The notes: a model not told the origin generated them from the letters alone. Shown: positions 36,562 through 45,387, counted from the first letter of the stretch. The stretch: 64,000 bases of DNA from CAJWKT01 sp964465375 (GCA_964465375.1 CAYXIJ010000007.1:19927-83926), one strand, 5' to 3'. Numbers and translations are program-made.

Positions 36562-37148
36562 AAATCCGAACAATATGGCCTGCCCTTGCTGTAGCCTTAG
36601 CCGGCTGCGTCCATACTCCTACAGCTGAAGATGGATTGAGTTATGAACAGCACCGAACCCAACTCGAAAACCTTGAAAGCTGGCATATGAGCGGTCGAAT
36701 TGCAGTAGACACAGGCGAACGTGCCTATCAAGGCCGATTCCAATGGCGACAACATGGCGATAGCGTAGAATTCTTAGTTCGGGGCCCAATTGGTGTAGGC
36801 CTGATGCAGATCAAGGGCCCAATGAATTCACTCACCGTAACGAGCAACGGTAAAACTTGGCAACTAGAGGATCCCGAAAAGGATCTTTCCGAATTAATGG
36901 GATGGTGGCTACCAATTAGCAGTCTACGCAACTGGTTAATAGGCATACCAGACCCCAGCTACGCAGGTATTGAGACTTTTGGGCCAGCGGGTGCTATCGA
37001 ATCTCTCAATCAACGATTTTGGGAGTTACACTTCAAAAATTATCAATTATCAGCTGGTTTGATGCTTCCAAGTCGCGTCGACCTTAGTCATAAAACACTA
37101 CAACTCAGGGTTATTATTGATAACTGGACACCAGACACCTTGAACTGA
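36558..37148 (+). CDS. lolB: Outer-membrane lipoprotein receptor LolB
   Basis: A 196-residue LolB with lipobox ALAGC (Cys17) and the family segments WHMSGRIAV, YQGRFQWRQHGDSVEFLVRGPIG and GWWLPISSLRNWLIG. It takes lipoproteins from LolA and inserts them into the outer membrane. ispE, which normally follows lolB in this gene order, is not present: the tRNA-Gln begins 36 bp after the stop. Confidence 0.92.
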   Translation: MKIRTIWPALAVALAGCVHTPTAEDGLSYEQHRTQLENLESWHMSGRIAVDTGERAYQGRFQWRQHGDSVEFLVRGPIGVGLMQIKGPMNSLTVTSNGKTWQLEDPEKDLSELMGWWLPISSLRNWLIGIPDPSYAGIETFGPAGAIESLNQRFWELHFKNYQLSAGLMLPSRVDLSHKTLQLRVIIDNWTPDTLN

Positions 37149-37184
37149 ATAGCTTACCCGCAGGACAATACGGGGAAAGCCGAA

Positions 37185-37259
37185 TGGGGTGTAGCCAAGT
37201 GGTAAGGCAACGGGTTTTGATCCCGTGATTCGCAGGTTCGAGTCCTGCCACCCCAGCCA
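37185..37259 (+). tRNA. tRNA-Gln (anticodon TTG)
   Basis: A full cloverleaf: acceptor stem TGGGGTG pairing with CACCCCA, anticodon arm ACGGG-TTTTGAT-CCCGT with anticodon TTG at 37217-37219, T-arm GCAGGTTCGAGTCCTGC, discriminator G and encoded CCA at 37257-37259. A tRNA-Gln just upstream of prs is a common gammaproteobacterial arrangement. Confidence 0.97.
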
Positions 37260-37293
37260 CTTTGTATTTTGTAATTTTTAATAGGAGACTGCC

Positions 37294-38247
37294 TTGGACC
37301 CGGGGACAACAACTGTATTCTCAGGCAATGCCCATCCATCTCTAGCCAGTGACATCGCCCATCACCTACATTTGCCCTTGGGCAAAATCAGTGTTGGGCG
37401 CTTCAGTGATGGTGAAGTAAACGTGGAAATCATGGAGAACATTCGTGGTCGAGACGTTTATCTGGTGCAATCCACATGCCCCCCAACGAACGATAATTTG
37501 GTGGAGCTACTCGTGATGGCAGATGCCTGCCAGCGGGCATCAGCCGCACGAATCACTGCCCTGATGCCATATTTTGGGTACGCCCGCCAGGACCGCCGCC
37601 CGCGCGCCACTCGCGTACCTATAACAGCTAAACTTATTGCCAACCTGATCGGTTCGTCTGGCATCGGACGAGTTCTTACCGTGGATTTACATGCTGATCA
37701 GATCCAAGGGTTTTTTGATATCCCAGTGGACAACGTTTACGCCTCACCTGTACTGCTGGGTGATGCGTGGAAACAAGAGTATAAGGATATGGTAGTAGTA
37801 TCCCCAGACGTAGGAGGCGTAGTTCGGGCCCGAGCCCTCGCAAAGCGCCTTGATGATGCAGACCTAGCGATCATCGACAAACGGCGGCCGCAAGCCAATA
37901 TGGCTCAGGTTATGAACGTGATTGGTGAGGTTTCTGGCAAAACCTGTGTGCTTATTGATGATTTGGTCGATACTGCAGGAACTCTTTGTGAAGCGGGCCG
38001 AATACTAAAAGAACGGGGTGCTGTGCGAGTAGTTGCCTATATAACGCATCCTGTACTATCTGGCCCTGCTGTTAAGCGGATTGAAAAATCGGAACTAGAT
38101 GAATTAGTAGTCACCGATACCATTCCTCTCAGCAAAACGGCCAAGGCCTGTACCCGTATCCGCCAACTGAGTGTAGCGGAACTCCTTGCCGAAACAATTC
38201 GACGCATTAGCGATGCAGAATCTGTTAGTTCATTGTATCTGGACTAG
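37294..38247 (+). CDS. prs: Ribose-phosphate pyrophosphokinase
   Basis: A 317-residue PRPP synthetase: the GRFSDGEVNVE and ENIRGRDVYLVQST N-terminal segments, YFGYARQDRR, the VDLHADQIQGFF signature and the PRPP loop VLIDDLVDTAGT (about 226-237). It makes PRPP from ribose 5-phosphate and ATP for nucleotide, His and Trp synthesis. The start is TTG at 37294 with GGAG 6 nt upstream; no ATG fits. Confidence 0.96.
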   Translation: MDPGTTTVFSGNAHPSLASDIAHHLHLPLGKISVGRFSDGEVNVEIMENIRGRDVYLVQSTCPPTNDNLVELLVMADACQRASAARITALMPYFGYARQDRRPRATRVPITAKLIANLIGSSGIGRVLTVDLHADQIQGFFDIPVDNVYASPVLLGDAWKQEYKDMVVVSPDVGGVVRARALAKRLDDADLAIIDKRRPQANMAQVMNVIGEVSGKTCVLIDDLVDTAGTLCEAGRILKERGAVRVVAYITHPVLSGPAVKRIEKSELDELVVTDTIPLSKTAKACTRIRQLSVAELLAETIRRISDAESVSSLYLD

Positions 38248-38326
38248 AAACCGTGTTACCACATTGCATTTGGACAAAATCCGAGTTGCCCTGCTATCAT
38301 CCCGCGCCCTTAGAGAGGAAAGTGTT

Positions 38327-39031
38327 ATGAATGCCGATTTCGAGCTGGAGGTCAGCTCAAGAGACCTGAAAGGTAAGGGCTCAAGCCGACGCCTGCGTCG
38401 CTCAGGAAAAATACCGGCAGTAATTTATGGCGGTGGCGCAAAGCCCACGCCGATCACGCTAGATGACCATGCCTTAGCAAAACAAATGGAACAAGAAGCT
38501 TTCTTCACAAGCATTCTGAATATTGTTCTCGACGGTAACCCTCAAGCCGCGGTAATTAAAGAGGTGCAACGTCATCCCTTTAAAACACAAGTACTGCACC
38601 TTGATTTTCAGCGAATACTGGAAGACGAGAAAATAAATCTGAACGTTCCTATACATTTCCTTGGTGAAGAAACGGCCAAAGGTGTCACGGAAAGGGACGG
38701 AGTGCTTGCTCGACTTGTAACGGAAGTAGAGGTAGCCTGTCTGCCCAAGGATTTACCCGAATTTTTAGAACTAGATGTATCGGAGCTGGATCTCAATCAA
38801 GTTCTACTTTTATCCGACATAACCCCCCCAGAAGGTGTTGAGTTGGTACCACTGTCTCATGACCAAGATGGTCCGGTGGTAGGTATCAACCCAGCGCGCC
38901 AAGAAGAAGAGGAAGAAATCGAGGTTGAGGAGGATGAGATGTTGGCCGAGGGCGAAGAGGCTGAGGAAAGCTCTGAGGAAGAAGAAACCGCAAAAGGCGA
39001 AGAAACGCCTAAGGAGGATCCCTCTAGTTGA
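38327..39031 (+). CDS. rplY: Ribosomal protein L25/CTC (general stress protein form)
   Basis: A 234-residue long-form L25 (CTC). The N-terminal L25 domain (residues 1-95: RDLKGKGSSRRLRRSGKIPAV, IKEVQRHPFK) binds 5S rRNA; the TL5 domain follows, and the last 40 residues are almost entirely Glu with Ala/Ser, a low-complexity acidic tail often seen in CTC proteins. The ATG at 38327 has a GAGAGGAAAG ribosome site; longer readings overlap prs. A strong terminator follows. Confidence 0.94.
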   Translation: MNADFELEVSSRDLKGKGSSRRLRRSGKIPAVIYGGGAKPTPITLDDHALAKQMEQEAFFTSILNIVLDGNPQAAVIKEVQRHPFKTQVLHLDFQRILEDEKINLNVPIHFLGEETAKGVTERDGVLARLVTEVEVACLPKDLPEFLELDVSELDLNQVLLLSDITPPEGVELVPLSHDQDGPVVGINPARQEEEEEIEVEEDEMLAEGEEAEESSEEEETAKGEETPKEDPSS

Positions 39032-39055
39032 ATACATAATATTCCCGAGATTTTT

Positions 39056-39080
39056 AAGGCCGCCCCAGGGCGGCCTTTTT
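39056..39080 (+). terminator. Rho-independent terminator after rplY
   Basis: AAGGCCGCCC-CA-GGGCGGCCTTTTT: a GC-rich stem (AAGGCCGCCC with GGGCGGCCTT) ending in a run of T. It lies 25 bp after the rplY stop and separates prs-rplY from pth-ychF. Confidence 0.93.
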
Positions 39081-39152
39081 ACTAAGAAGAAATTACAAAA
39101 ACTGCTTAACAATAACCACCACACTTACACCTAAATGCTAGGATGGGGTGCA

Positions 39153-39785
39153 ATGAAAACTAAAATCGATTTAATTGTCGGATTGGGTAACCCAGGGACA
39201 CAGTACCTCGCTACCCGTCACAATGCAGGATTTTGGTTCATAGACCTACTGTCCCAAAAATACACTGGGATATTCCGCAATGAAAAAAGGTTTCACGGAG
39301 ATGTCGCACAAATCAGCATCGACAACCGGCGCATTTGGCTGCTAAAACCTCAGACTTATATGAATGAAAGTGGACGCTCCGTTGAAGCTATAACAAATTA
39401 TTACGACATTTCTCTTGAAAGCACGCTCATAGCACACGATGATCTAGACCTTGAACCTGGTAGAACAAAACTTAAATTTTCCGGCGGCCATGGAGGACAT
39501 AATGGTTTGCGGGATGTGGCTCGATGCGTTGGAAACGTTTTTTGGCGATTGCGCTTTGGTATCGGGCACCCAGGACCCGGGCAACAAAAGATCGTGACCG
39601 ACTACGTACTAAAACGCGCTTCCGGAGAAGATGAAACAAAAATTCTAGATGCAGTTGGATCTGCTGTGGAGATCATACCCATCTTTCTACAACACGGAGA
39701 AGGCAGAGCAAAGAACCTCCTTCACAAACAAGGTGCTGAAATAAATTTGGGGCAAGAATCGGTCGAATCAAGTACCCAAGAGTAG
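39153..39785 (+). CDS. pth: Peptidyl-tRNA hydrolase
   Basis: A 210-residue bacterial Pth: GLGNPGTQY (10-18), the catalytic His23 in TRHNAGF, LKPQTYMNESG, HDDLDLEPG with the conserved Asp, and GGHGGHNGLRD. It recycles tRNA from stalled peptidyl-tRNA. The ATG at 39153 starts the family-like sequence; an ATG 18 bp upstream is less likely. ychF follows after 5 bp. Confidence 0.95.
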   Translation: MKTKIDLIVGLGNPGTQYLATRHNAGFWFIDLLSQKYTGIFRNEKRFHGDVAQISIDNRRIWLLKPQTYMNESGRSVEAITNYYDISLESTLIAHDDLDLEPGRTKLKFSGGHGGHNGLRDVARCVGNVFWRLRFGIGHPGPGQQKIVTDYVLKRASGEDETKILDAVGSAVEIIPIFLQHGEGRAKNLLHKQGAEINLGQESVESSTQE

Positions 39786-39790
39786 GTTTA

Positions 39791-40882
39791 GTGGGAATTG
39801 CTTGTGGAATAGTCGGCTTGCCTAATGTAGGCAAATCAACGCTTTTTAACGCGCTGACCCATTCCCAAGTCCCTGCAGAAAACTACCCATTTTGCACTAT
39901 CAATCCTAATGTAGGCGTAGTCGCCGTTCCAGACCATAGACTAGAAACTATCTCAGCTGTTGTAAAACCCAAGCGTAAGGTGGCCGCGATAATTGAGTTC
40001 GTTGATATCGCGGGTCTCGTGAAAGGTGCCTCCAAGGGCGAGGGCTTAGGCAATCAGTTTCTGACTCACATTCGACAAACTGACGCTATTGCCTGTCTCA
40101 CGCGCTGTTTTGACAGCGAGAATATTGTTCATGTATCTGGGCAAATTGATCCGATTCATGACATCCAAGTGATCGACACCGAGCTCATGCTGGCAGACTT
40201 GGAAAGCTTAGAACAGAGTCTGGACAAAGCTGAGCGCCACGTGAGAAGTCAGGAAAAACAAGCGATTGCCAGACGAAACTTTCTAAAAAAGATTGTCAGC
40301 GAGTTAGGGAGAGGGAAACGAGCAAGGGACGTGGAGCTCGCGGTCGGCGAAATTCAATTCATGAAAGAAATGTCTCTATTAACAGCCAAGCCGATTATGT
40401 ACCTGGCTAACGTCTCCGAGGAAAAATTAACAAAAAATCCTCTCTTGGAAAAAGTGCAAACTTACGCGAGACACATGAAAACAGAAATCATTACTGTCAA
40501 TGCAAAATTGGAGGCTGATCTGGCCCAACTTGAAAATTCTGAGCGGTCGGGCTTTCTTTCCGAGTTCGGCCTTGGGGAGCCAAGTCTAACCAGAGTAATC
40601 CAATCTGCCTATCGTCTCCTGACACTCCAAACTTTCTATACTACTGGACCCAAAGAAGTTCGCGCCTGGACAATAAAGCGTGGCACAACCGCTTACGAGG
40701 CTGCTGGATTGATTCACAAAGACTTTCAACGTGGGTTCATCCGTGCAGAAGTTACTAATCACAAGGACTTCGTGAAACTAGGCGGCGAACAAGGTGCCCG
40801 GGAAGCAGGAAAGCTTCACATAGAAGGCAAAAATTATGTAGTTCAGGGGGGCGATGTTATTCGATTTAGATTTAATGTTTAG
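39791..40882 (+). CDS. ychF: Redox-regulated ribosome-associated P-loop ATPase YchF/OLA1
   Basis: A 363-residue YchF: G1 loop GLPNVGKSTLFNAL, G3 DIAGLVKGASKGEGLGN, a coiled-coil insert (about 130-200), the altered G4 motif (NVSE) that explains ATP preference in this family, and a C-terminal TGS domain (AWTIKRGTTAYEAAGLIH). The start is GTG at 39791. The pth-ychF pair is a near-universal bacterial order. Confidence 0.95.
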   Translation: MGIACGIVGLPNVGKSTLFNALTHSQVPAENYPFCTINPNVGVVAVPDHRLETISAVVKPKRKVAAIIEFVDIAGLVKGASKGEGLGNQFLTHIRQTDAIACLTRCFDSENIVHVSGQIDPIHDIQVIDTELMLADLESLEQSLDKAERHVRSQEKQAIARRNFLKKIVSELGRGKRARDVELAVGEIQFMKEMSLLTAKPIMYLANVSEEKLTKNPLLEKVQTYARHMKTEIITVNAKLEADLAQLENSERSGFLSEFGLGEPSLTRVIQSAYRLLTLQTFYTTGPKEVRAWTIKRGTTAYEAAGLIHKDFQRGFIRAEVTNHKDFVKLGGEQGAREAGKLHIEGKNYVVQGGDVIRFRFNV

Positions 40883-40916
40883 AAAAACCTAACCGGACAA
40901 GTGTCTTTTTGAATTT

Positions 40917-42260
40917 TTACAAACAAACTGCGTAAGAGGCTTCCGTTTTTTTCTCTATTTCTTTCTGCGTAGCGCCCGGCATCACTTGAACCAACGTTAA
41001 TTGCCCGTCGACAAAACGAAATTTTGCTAGATCAGTAATAACAACTGATACTGCACCGGCAACGGTCAAGGGAAGAGTACACTCTTTAACAATCTTTGAT
41101 GCACCGGACCGATTGGTATGCGTCATCGTCACTATTAGCTTTTTAGCACCTGAAGCAAGATCCATTGCACCCCCAACACCCAAAAGTGGCTTACCAGGCA
41201 CTGCCCAATTGGCGAGACTTCCGTGTTCATCCACTTGCAGACCACCCATCACTGCCACATCTATATGCCCTCCTCGTATCATGGCAAAAGAACTTGCGCT
41301 ATCAAAGTAGCTACTACCAGGCAAAGCGGTAACAGGAATTTTCCCTGCGTTGACCGGGTATTCCATGGCACCCCCTGACTCTGGCTGTGGTCCCACCCCC
41401 AACATTCCATTCTCTGTATGCATGATGATGCCATGCTCCGGGGTGACAAGATTTGCCACTAGCGTAGGAATTCCAATACCTAAATTAACGACGTCACCAG
41501 ATTGAAGTTCCTCCAGTGCTGCTCGCGCCATATTCATGCGTGCTTCGTCAACTTTTTTTAAACTCCCCTCAACAGAAGCAGACATTCCTAATTCATTCAA
41601 AGTTGTGTGGGCCTGAACAAGATAGTCCACAAAACATCCGGGCGTGTGGATCTCATTCGGATTGAGTTCTCCCACCGACACAATCTCCTCCGCTTCCGCG
41701 ATCACAATTTTGCCGGCGGTAGCAGCAGCTTGATTAAAGTTGTTCTCAGTTCTGAGGTAAACAAGATTACCCGCGGTGTCCGCCTTCCAAGCCCGAAGTA
41801 GTGCAACATCTGCCTTCAGTGGAGCCTGAAAAACATGCTCTTTTCCATCCAGCACCTTTGTCTGCCGACCCTTAGCTAGAAGCGTTCCAGCGGCTGTGGG
41901 TGTGTAAAAACCACCAAGGCCCGCACCACCAGCTCGGATGGCTTCAGCCATGGTGCCCTGAGGCAGCACTTCCACTTCAAGGGAACCCGCCTGTACTGCT
42001 TCAACTACCCCGGGGTTACTTGTGAAGTAAGAACCGATCACTTTGCTGAGTTGGCCGTTGCGCAACAAACGGTCAGCCCCTAGACCAGGTTCACCGATGT
42101 TATTGCTAATCACTGTAAGATTTTTAATGTTGGTTTCAGTTATGGCATCCAGCAAATGCACTGGTACACCGGTCATACCAAAACCCCCAACAACCAGCAC
42201 ATCGCCGGATTTGACTTTACAGGCTGCATCTTGGGCAGAGAGTTGTTGTACGGTCTTCAC
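40917..42260 (-). CDS. 3-oxoacid CoA-transferase with A and B subunits fused
   Basis: A 447-residue SCOT-type fused CoA-transferase. The A half (about 1-215) has VVGGFGMTGVPVHLL, AGGAGLGGFYTPT and GNLVYL. The B half (about 235-447) has NLGIGIPTLVANL and HTENGMLGVGP, whose Glu forms the enzyme-CoA thioester. It moves CoA from succinyl-CoA to a 3-oxoacid: acetoacetate or possibly 3-oxoadipate, which the maleylacetate pathway at 48.9-61.3 kb would produce. GTG 42260 with AAGG 9 nt upstream is preferred to TTG 42278. Bacterial enzymes of this activity are usually two separate genes. Confidence 0.9.
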   Translation of the reverse strand: MKTVQQLSAQDAACKVKSGDVLVVGGFGMTGVPVHLLDAITETNIKNLTVISNNIGEPGLGADRLLRNGQLSKVIGSYFTSNPGVVEAVQAGSLEVEVLPQGTMAEAIRAGGAGLGGFYTPTAAGTLLAKGRQTKVLDGKEHVFQAPLKADVALLRAWKADTAGNLVYLRTENNFNQAAATAGKIVIAEAEEIVSVGELNPNEIHTPGCFVDYLVQAHTTLNELGMSASVEGSLKKVDEARMNMARAALEELQSGDVVNLGIGIPTLVANLVTPEHGIIMHTENGMLGVGPQPESGGAMEYPVNAGKIPVTALPGSSYFDSASSFAMIRGGHIDVAVMGGLQVDEHGSLANWAVPGKPLLGVGGAMDLASGAKKLIVTMTHTNRSGASKIVKECTLPLTVAGAVSVVITDLAKFRFVDGQLTLVQVMPGATQKEIEKKTEASYAVCL

Positions 42261-42306
42261 GTTTTCTAGCCTTGCCAAAAGGGTGCGAAATTATTGTTAA
42301 ACATTT

Positions 42307-42345
42307 GGAGAGACGGTTTCATGACTCTCCGACCCGCTTCGCGGG
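42307..42345. other. Two adjacent hairpins between the secreted cassette and the CoA-transferase
   Basis: GGAGAG (42307-42312) pairs with CTCTCC (42325-42330), and CCCGC (42333-42337) pairs with GCGGG (42341-42345). They lie between the stop of the 42.4-kb gene and the CoA-transferase start on the minus strand. A T-tract lies on the wrong side for a standard minus-strand terminator, so the role is unclear. Confidence 0.4.
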
Positions 42346-42362
42346 CACCAAAAAATAGCTAT

Positions 42363-43118
42363 CTAGATTGGTTCACAGGGCACAGGGTGCCACGTCGAAT
42401 TATCTGGGAGCTGTTTAAAACTTGAGCTTGTTATGAATTCCTGGGTCAGATACTCCGGATCTCGAACTATGGTAGTCACCGTAATCCAGTCCTCATCGTA
42501 GGCACTGTGCCGGTCGAAATACTCCGTTACGACTGTATGCTCGCTGTAGGGAACCCCATTTCTGCGAAGATACCCTGGGGCTAAATGACTTGTTATCACT
42601 TTAAGTGTTTGTGCTTTGCCTATCGCCCTCTCGCCACCAAATGATATTCTGTCAATTCCAATTGAGGCCTCACCCCAATGTGCTACCGAATCACCCTGCA
42701 GTGTGGGTGCAGGCTTCGCCGCAAGAAGAGGATCAAAATGCAGAAGGCGGGTCTGGGCCCCATGATCGGTATCGACACGCAGCGTCTGGTCATCCTGCCA
42801 AGAAATATGTAATCGGGTCGGCATGCGCATAATGCCAGCTGCTCCATAGGGCCTGCAGGTATTTGAGTCAGCTTCAGGATTCCAAGTGTCCGCAACGCGC
42901 CGCCCCTCATCGTTTAGCGGAACACTCATGTAGTCTCCCTTAGGTGGAATCACCATGCGCCAACGCCAATCCTCAGTAACCACGGATACCCAATACCCAG
43001 TCAAATCAATGGGCGCAACTTCCTGAGGAGAATTAGGATCATCCTGAGCCCAAGCAAATACCCCTACACCGAAACCCAAAAGAATGAAAATCCCCCTCAC
43101 AGCAAATCTGCACAACAC
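42363..43118 (-). CDS. Secreted hypothetical protein, paralogue B of a four-gene cassette
   Basis: About 251 residues with a signal peptide ending FAWAQ. The body has LTGYWVSVV at the mature N-terminus, RPYGAAGIMRMPTRLHI, a TLKVITSHLAPGYLRRNG segment, VVTEYFDRH and DPEYLTQEFITSS. The last three segments recur in the gene at 44.6-45.4 kb, so the two are paralogues. The family is not characterised as far as I know. The start is uncertain: GTG 43118 gives the neatest signal peptide, while ATG 43190 would overlap the preceding gene by 47 bp. It is last in the operon. Confidence 0.65.
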   Translation of the reverse strand: MLCRFAVRGIFILLGFGVGVFAWAQDDPNSPQEVAPIDLTGYWVSVVTEDWRWRMVIPPKGDYMSVPLNDEGRRVADTWNPEADSNTCRPYGAAGIMRMPTRLHISWQDDQTLRVDTDHGAQTRLLHFDPLLAAKPAPTLQGDSVAHWGEASIGIDRISFGGERAIGKAQTLKVITSHLAPGYLRRNGVPYSEHTVVTEYFDRHSAYDEDWITVTTIVRDPEYLTQEFITSSSFKQLPDNSTWHPVPCEPI

Positions 43119-43143
43119 ATTTATTTTTATTCTCAACAATTTT

Positions 43144-43530
43144 CTACTCGAACTCACCGCCCCATTCCCAACCATCTGCAGGGCGCTCAATACTGAGCAG
43201 CCGTAGCCTATTATCTGCGGGGTTACGCCCAGGATTACCTATGATAATAACGTGATCACCAGGTTTGAGTGTATCTCGGCCAACGGACTGCCCTGCGAGT
43301 GCAGCAGCACCAGCCCACTCAACAGCCCACCTGCTAGTTTCACCGCCGTCATCCGTTACATTCACATGCACAAACGCATGGGGATTCCGGTATAAAAAGG
43401 CTATCAATCGGCCTTCTACTGTCATCTGCTCATCGATATGATAGGTAGCGGGGAAAGAATGATGGGCTCCTACTGGCAGCCCGGCAATTAGTGTCCCCAA
43501 AAGAAAAATCACTTTCGATCTGATTCTCAT
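43144..43530 (-). CDS. DUF6152-like small secreted protein
   Basis: A 128-residue protein. A signal peptide ends VGAHHSF, leaving a His-His pair at the mature N-terminus, followed by TVEGRLIAFLYRNPHAFVHV, which matches the DUF6152 pattern in my recollection, and GDHVIIIGNPGRNP. It looks like a small beta-barrel (OB-like) domain. ATG 43530 has AAGGTG 5 nt upstream; ATG 43548 overlaps the preceding stop and is the alternative. The HH motif suggests metal binding, which is inference. It lies between the MBL hydrolase and paralogue B. Confidence 0.7.
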   Translation of the reverse strand: MRIRSKVIFLLGTLIAGLPVGAHHSFPATYHIDEQMTVEGRLIAFLYRNPHAFVHVNVTDDGGETSRWAVEWAGAAALAGQSVGRDTLKPGDHVIIIGNPGRNPADNRLRLLSIERPADGWEWGGEFE

Positions 43531-43547
43531 TGCATCACCTTTTTTCA

Positions 43548-44561
43548 TTAATTGCCCTGATTAAGTCCTACATATACTGCTTCAACAAACTGTCCGGTTG
43601 TCCAAAAGCCCGATTCTGTTCCATACCGCCCATCATAGTCTAACGTTGGCCGAGCATCTTGAATCTCTCGCAATGACATATCTTGATCCACCATATACTG
43701 AATACGATCCTGTATGATAGTGAGCATATCCCGGTACTCGACCACATCGGCCTCATCACAAAGCCGCCCGTGACCAGGAATAACCATGGTCCCACCTTCT
43801 TGTCTATCTGCAGGAACAGTTAACTCAAGGATTTTGTTCAATGCACCGATAACGCCTTGGATGCTACCGCCCCTAGCCAAATCAATGTACGGGTAACCTG
43901 TAGTTACAAAAAGATCCCCTGTACTGATTACATCCGAACGCCTAAAAAATACAATGCTGTCGCCATCTGTATGGGCCGCAGGTTGGTGCAATACGCGGAC
44001 AGCTTCACCATTAAAATAGACCTCTTTGTTGGAATTAAAGAAAGTATCCGTAGGCCACGCCTCAAATGGTGGCGGTGTTTCCTGCGAACTCATCCGGAAC
44101 AGTACATTTTCATGAGCAATGATTGTGGCCGTATCAGCTGCGTCATCTATTAGTCCAGCAACATTTCCAGCTGCAAAATTGGTGCCAGCCTGAGCAAGAA
44201 CGGCATTGCCACCAATGTGATCTGGATGCACGTGAGTGTTTATTAAATAACGGATGGGCTGATCAGAAAGCTCGCGGATAACATTCAACACCTTATCCGC
44301 TAACTCTGAATACATACTGTCGACTATTAGAACGCCCTCCTCGCCCACCTGAAGAGTAACATTACCGCCGGCGCCCACAAGCATATAAACATTGCCTTGC
44401 ACGTGGAGCACATCAATTTCGATGTCGTCAAAATTTAAGTTCAGCTGTCCATAACCGGTCCGCGGAGAAATCAACGCACTCCCTAAAAAAATAGGCGCCA
44501 AACAGGCAATCAATAACCAAATCGAGCGATTGAGAGGTATTTCAATCATTGCGAATTTCAT
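43548..44561 (-). CDS. Secreted MBL-fold metallo-hydrolase
   Basis: About 337 residues from ATG 44561, with a signal anchor (about 11-30) and a metallo-beta-lactamase fold. The zinc motif HVHPDH (110-115) is complete, with later ligands in HQPAAHTDGDS and PGHGRLCD. The LNINLNFDD-type N-terminus and LVGAGGNVTLQV strand resemble SoxH-like/quinoprotein-relay MBL proteins; the substrate is unknown. It sits between paralogue A (4-bp gap) and the DUF6152-like gene (overlapping or nearly so), so the cassette is one transcription unit. Confidence 0.82.
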   Translation of the reverse strand: MKFAMIEIPLNRSIWLLIACLAPIFLGSALISPRTGYGQLNLNFDDIEIDVLHVQGNVYMLVGAGGNVTLQVGEEGVLIVDSMYSELADKVLNVIRELSDQPIRYLINTHVHPDHIGGNAVLAQAGTNFAAGNVAGLIDDAADTATIIAHENVLFRMSSQETPPPFEAWPTDTFFNSNKEVYFNGEAVRVLHQPAAHTDGDSIVFFRRSDVISTGDLFVTTGYPYIDLARGGSIQGVIGALNKILELTVPADRQEGGTMVIPGHGRLCDEADVVEYRDMLTIIQDRIQYMVDQDMSLREIQDARPTLDYDGRYGTESGFWTTGQFVEAVYVGLNQGN

Positions 44562-44565
44562 TCTG

Positions 44566-45387
44566 TTATTCAATGAAACTGGGATACATGGTTTTAGCTC
44601 CCCCCAACGCACCCTCTAGAGGAAGTCCATAGCGTTCAGCATATTCTTCCACAAAGGGATTCATCCCAGGCAAATAATGAGGGACGCTACCCTCTGGGCG
44701 GTCAATTTCCACCACAATGTCACACAAATATGGATCAATCACTGTGCGCGGATCCAAAACCCAATTGTTGCTCCGAATAAAAGGCTCGGAAAGATAAACT
44801 GGATCTGAGATTACAACAATCTGCGTCAGATAATTTTCATGACGAATAAAGTGTTCAGTCATATGTGCTAAATCACTGCGGGGCAGACCATTGCGCCTAA
44901 GCCAGCCTTGCTTAAGATGCGTGGTAGTGACAACTAAAGTCTCGCCGTCCCATTCCCCCGTCGAAAATCCCTGCCAAGTATGCGCAGCGTAAGCGGGGGG
45001 GTGGGGCCGTCCGTCCATCCATATCGTGCGTTCCGGAGCTTGCCATCGCAATCTAGTATGAATTGCAATCAGTTGCTGAGAATCTGATTTAAATTCATTC
45101 CAAATCCTCATCCTTCCCGGCCCCCGATGGGCATAGTCCGAGGGATGAGGTTTGCATTGGTGTTCAGGTAGCGTAAGCAGCGAAGGACTCCAACTCAGCC
45201 CCCTGAGGCGGGCAGCTTCATTAATGGGAATGCCGTGATATTCAACAAGATCCGGCCCAGGAATTCGCTCAGGCTGATCCTCATGGTAGCGAGGCGACCA
45301 TTGGCCGGCAAAATCGATCTGAGCAAACACCGGAAAATTGCAGAAGGTAGCCACAAAAAAACCAAACATGAAAATGAATCGAAACAT
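44566..45387 (-). CDS. Secreted hypothetical protein, paralogue A of a four-gene cassette
   Basis: A 273-residue protein with a signal peptide ending PVFAQ. The mature part begins DFAGQWSPRYHED and has CKPHPSDYAHRGPGRMRI, LVVTTTHLKQGWLRRNGLP, MTEHFIRHENYLTQ and SDPVYLSEPFIRS; the last three match paralogue B in order and spacing. It has a longer C-terminal tail (DIVVEIDRPEG onwards) that paralogue B lacks. First gene of the operon. Function unknown. Confidence 0.7.
   Translation of the reverse strand: MFRFIFMFGFFVATFCNFPVFAQIDFAGQWSPRYHEDQPERIPGPDLVEYHGIPINEAARLRGLSWSPSLLTLPEHQCKPHPSDYAHRGPGRMRIWNEFKSDSQQLIAIHTRLRWQAPERTIWMDGRPHPPAYAAHTWQGFSTGEWDGETLVVTTTHLKQGWLRRNGLPRSDLAHMTEHFIRHENYLTQIVVISDPVYLSEPFIRSNNWVLDPRTVIDPYLCDIVVEIDRPEGSVPHYLPGMNPFVEEYAERYGLPLEGALGGAKTMYPSFIE

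Noticed and set aside
37154..37339. Minus-strand 61-residue frame with GGRTRTCESRDQNPLPYHLA
   Set aside because: Antisense to tRNA-Gln, another familiar false protein; no ribosome site.
40896..40910. GAC-AAGT-GTC followed by T5 as a terminator after ychF
   Set aside because: The stem is only three base pairs, too weak to support a call.
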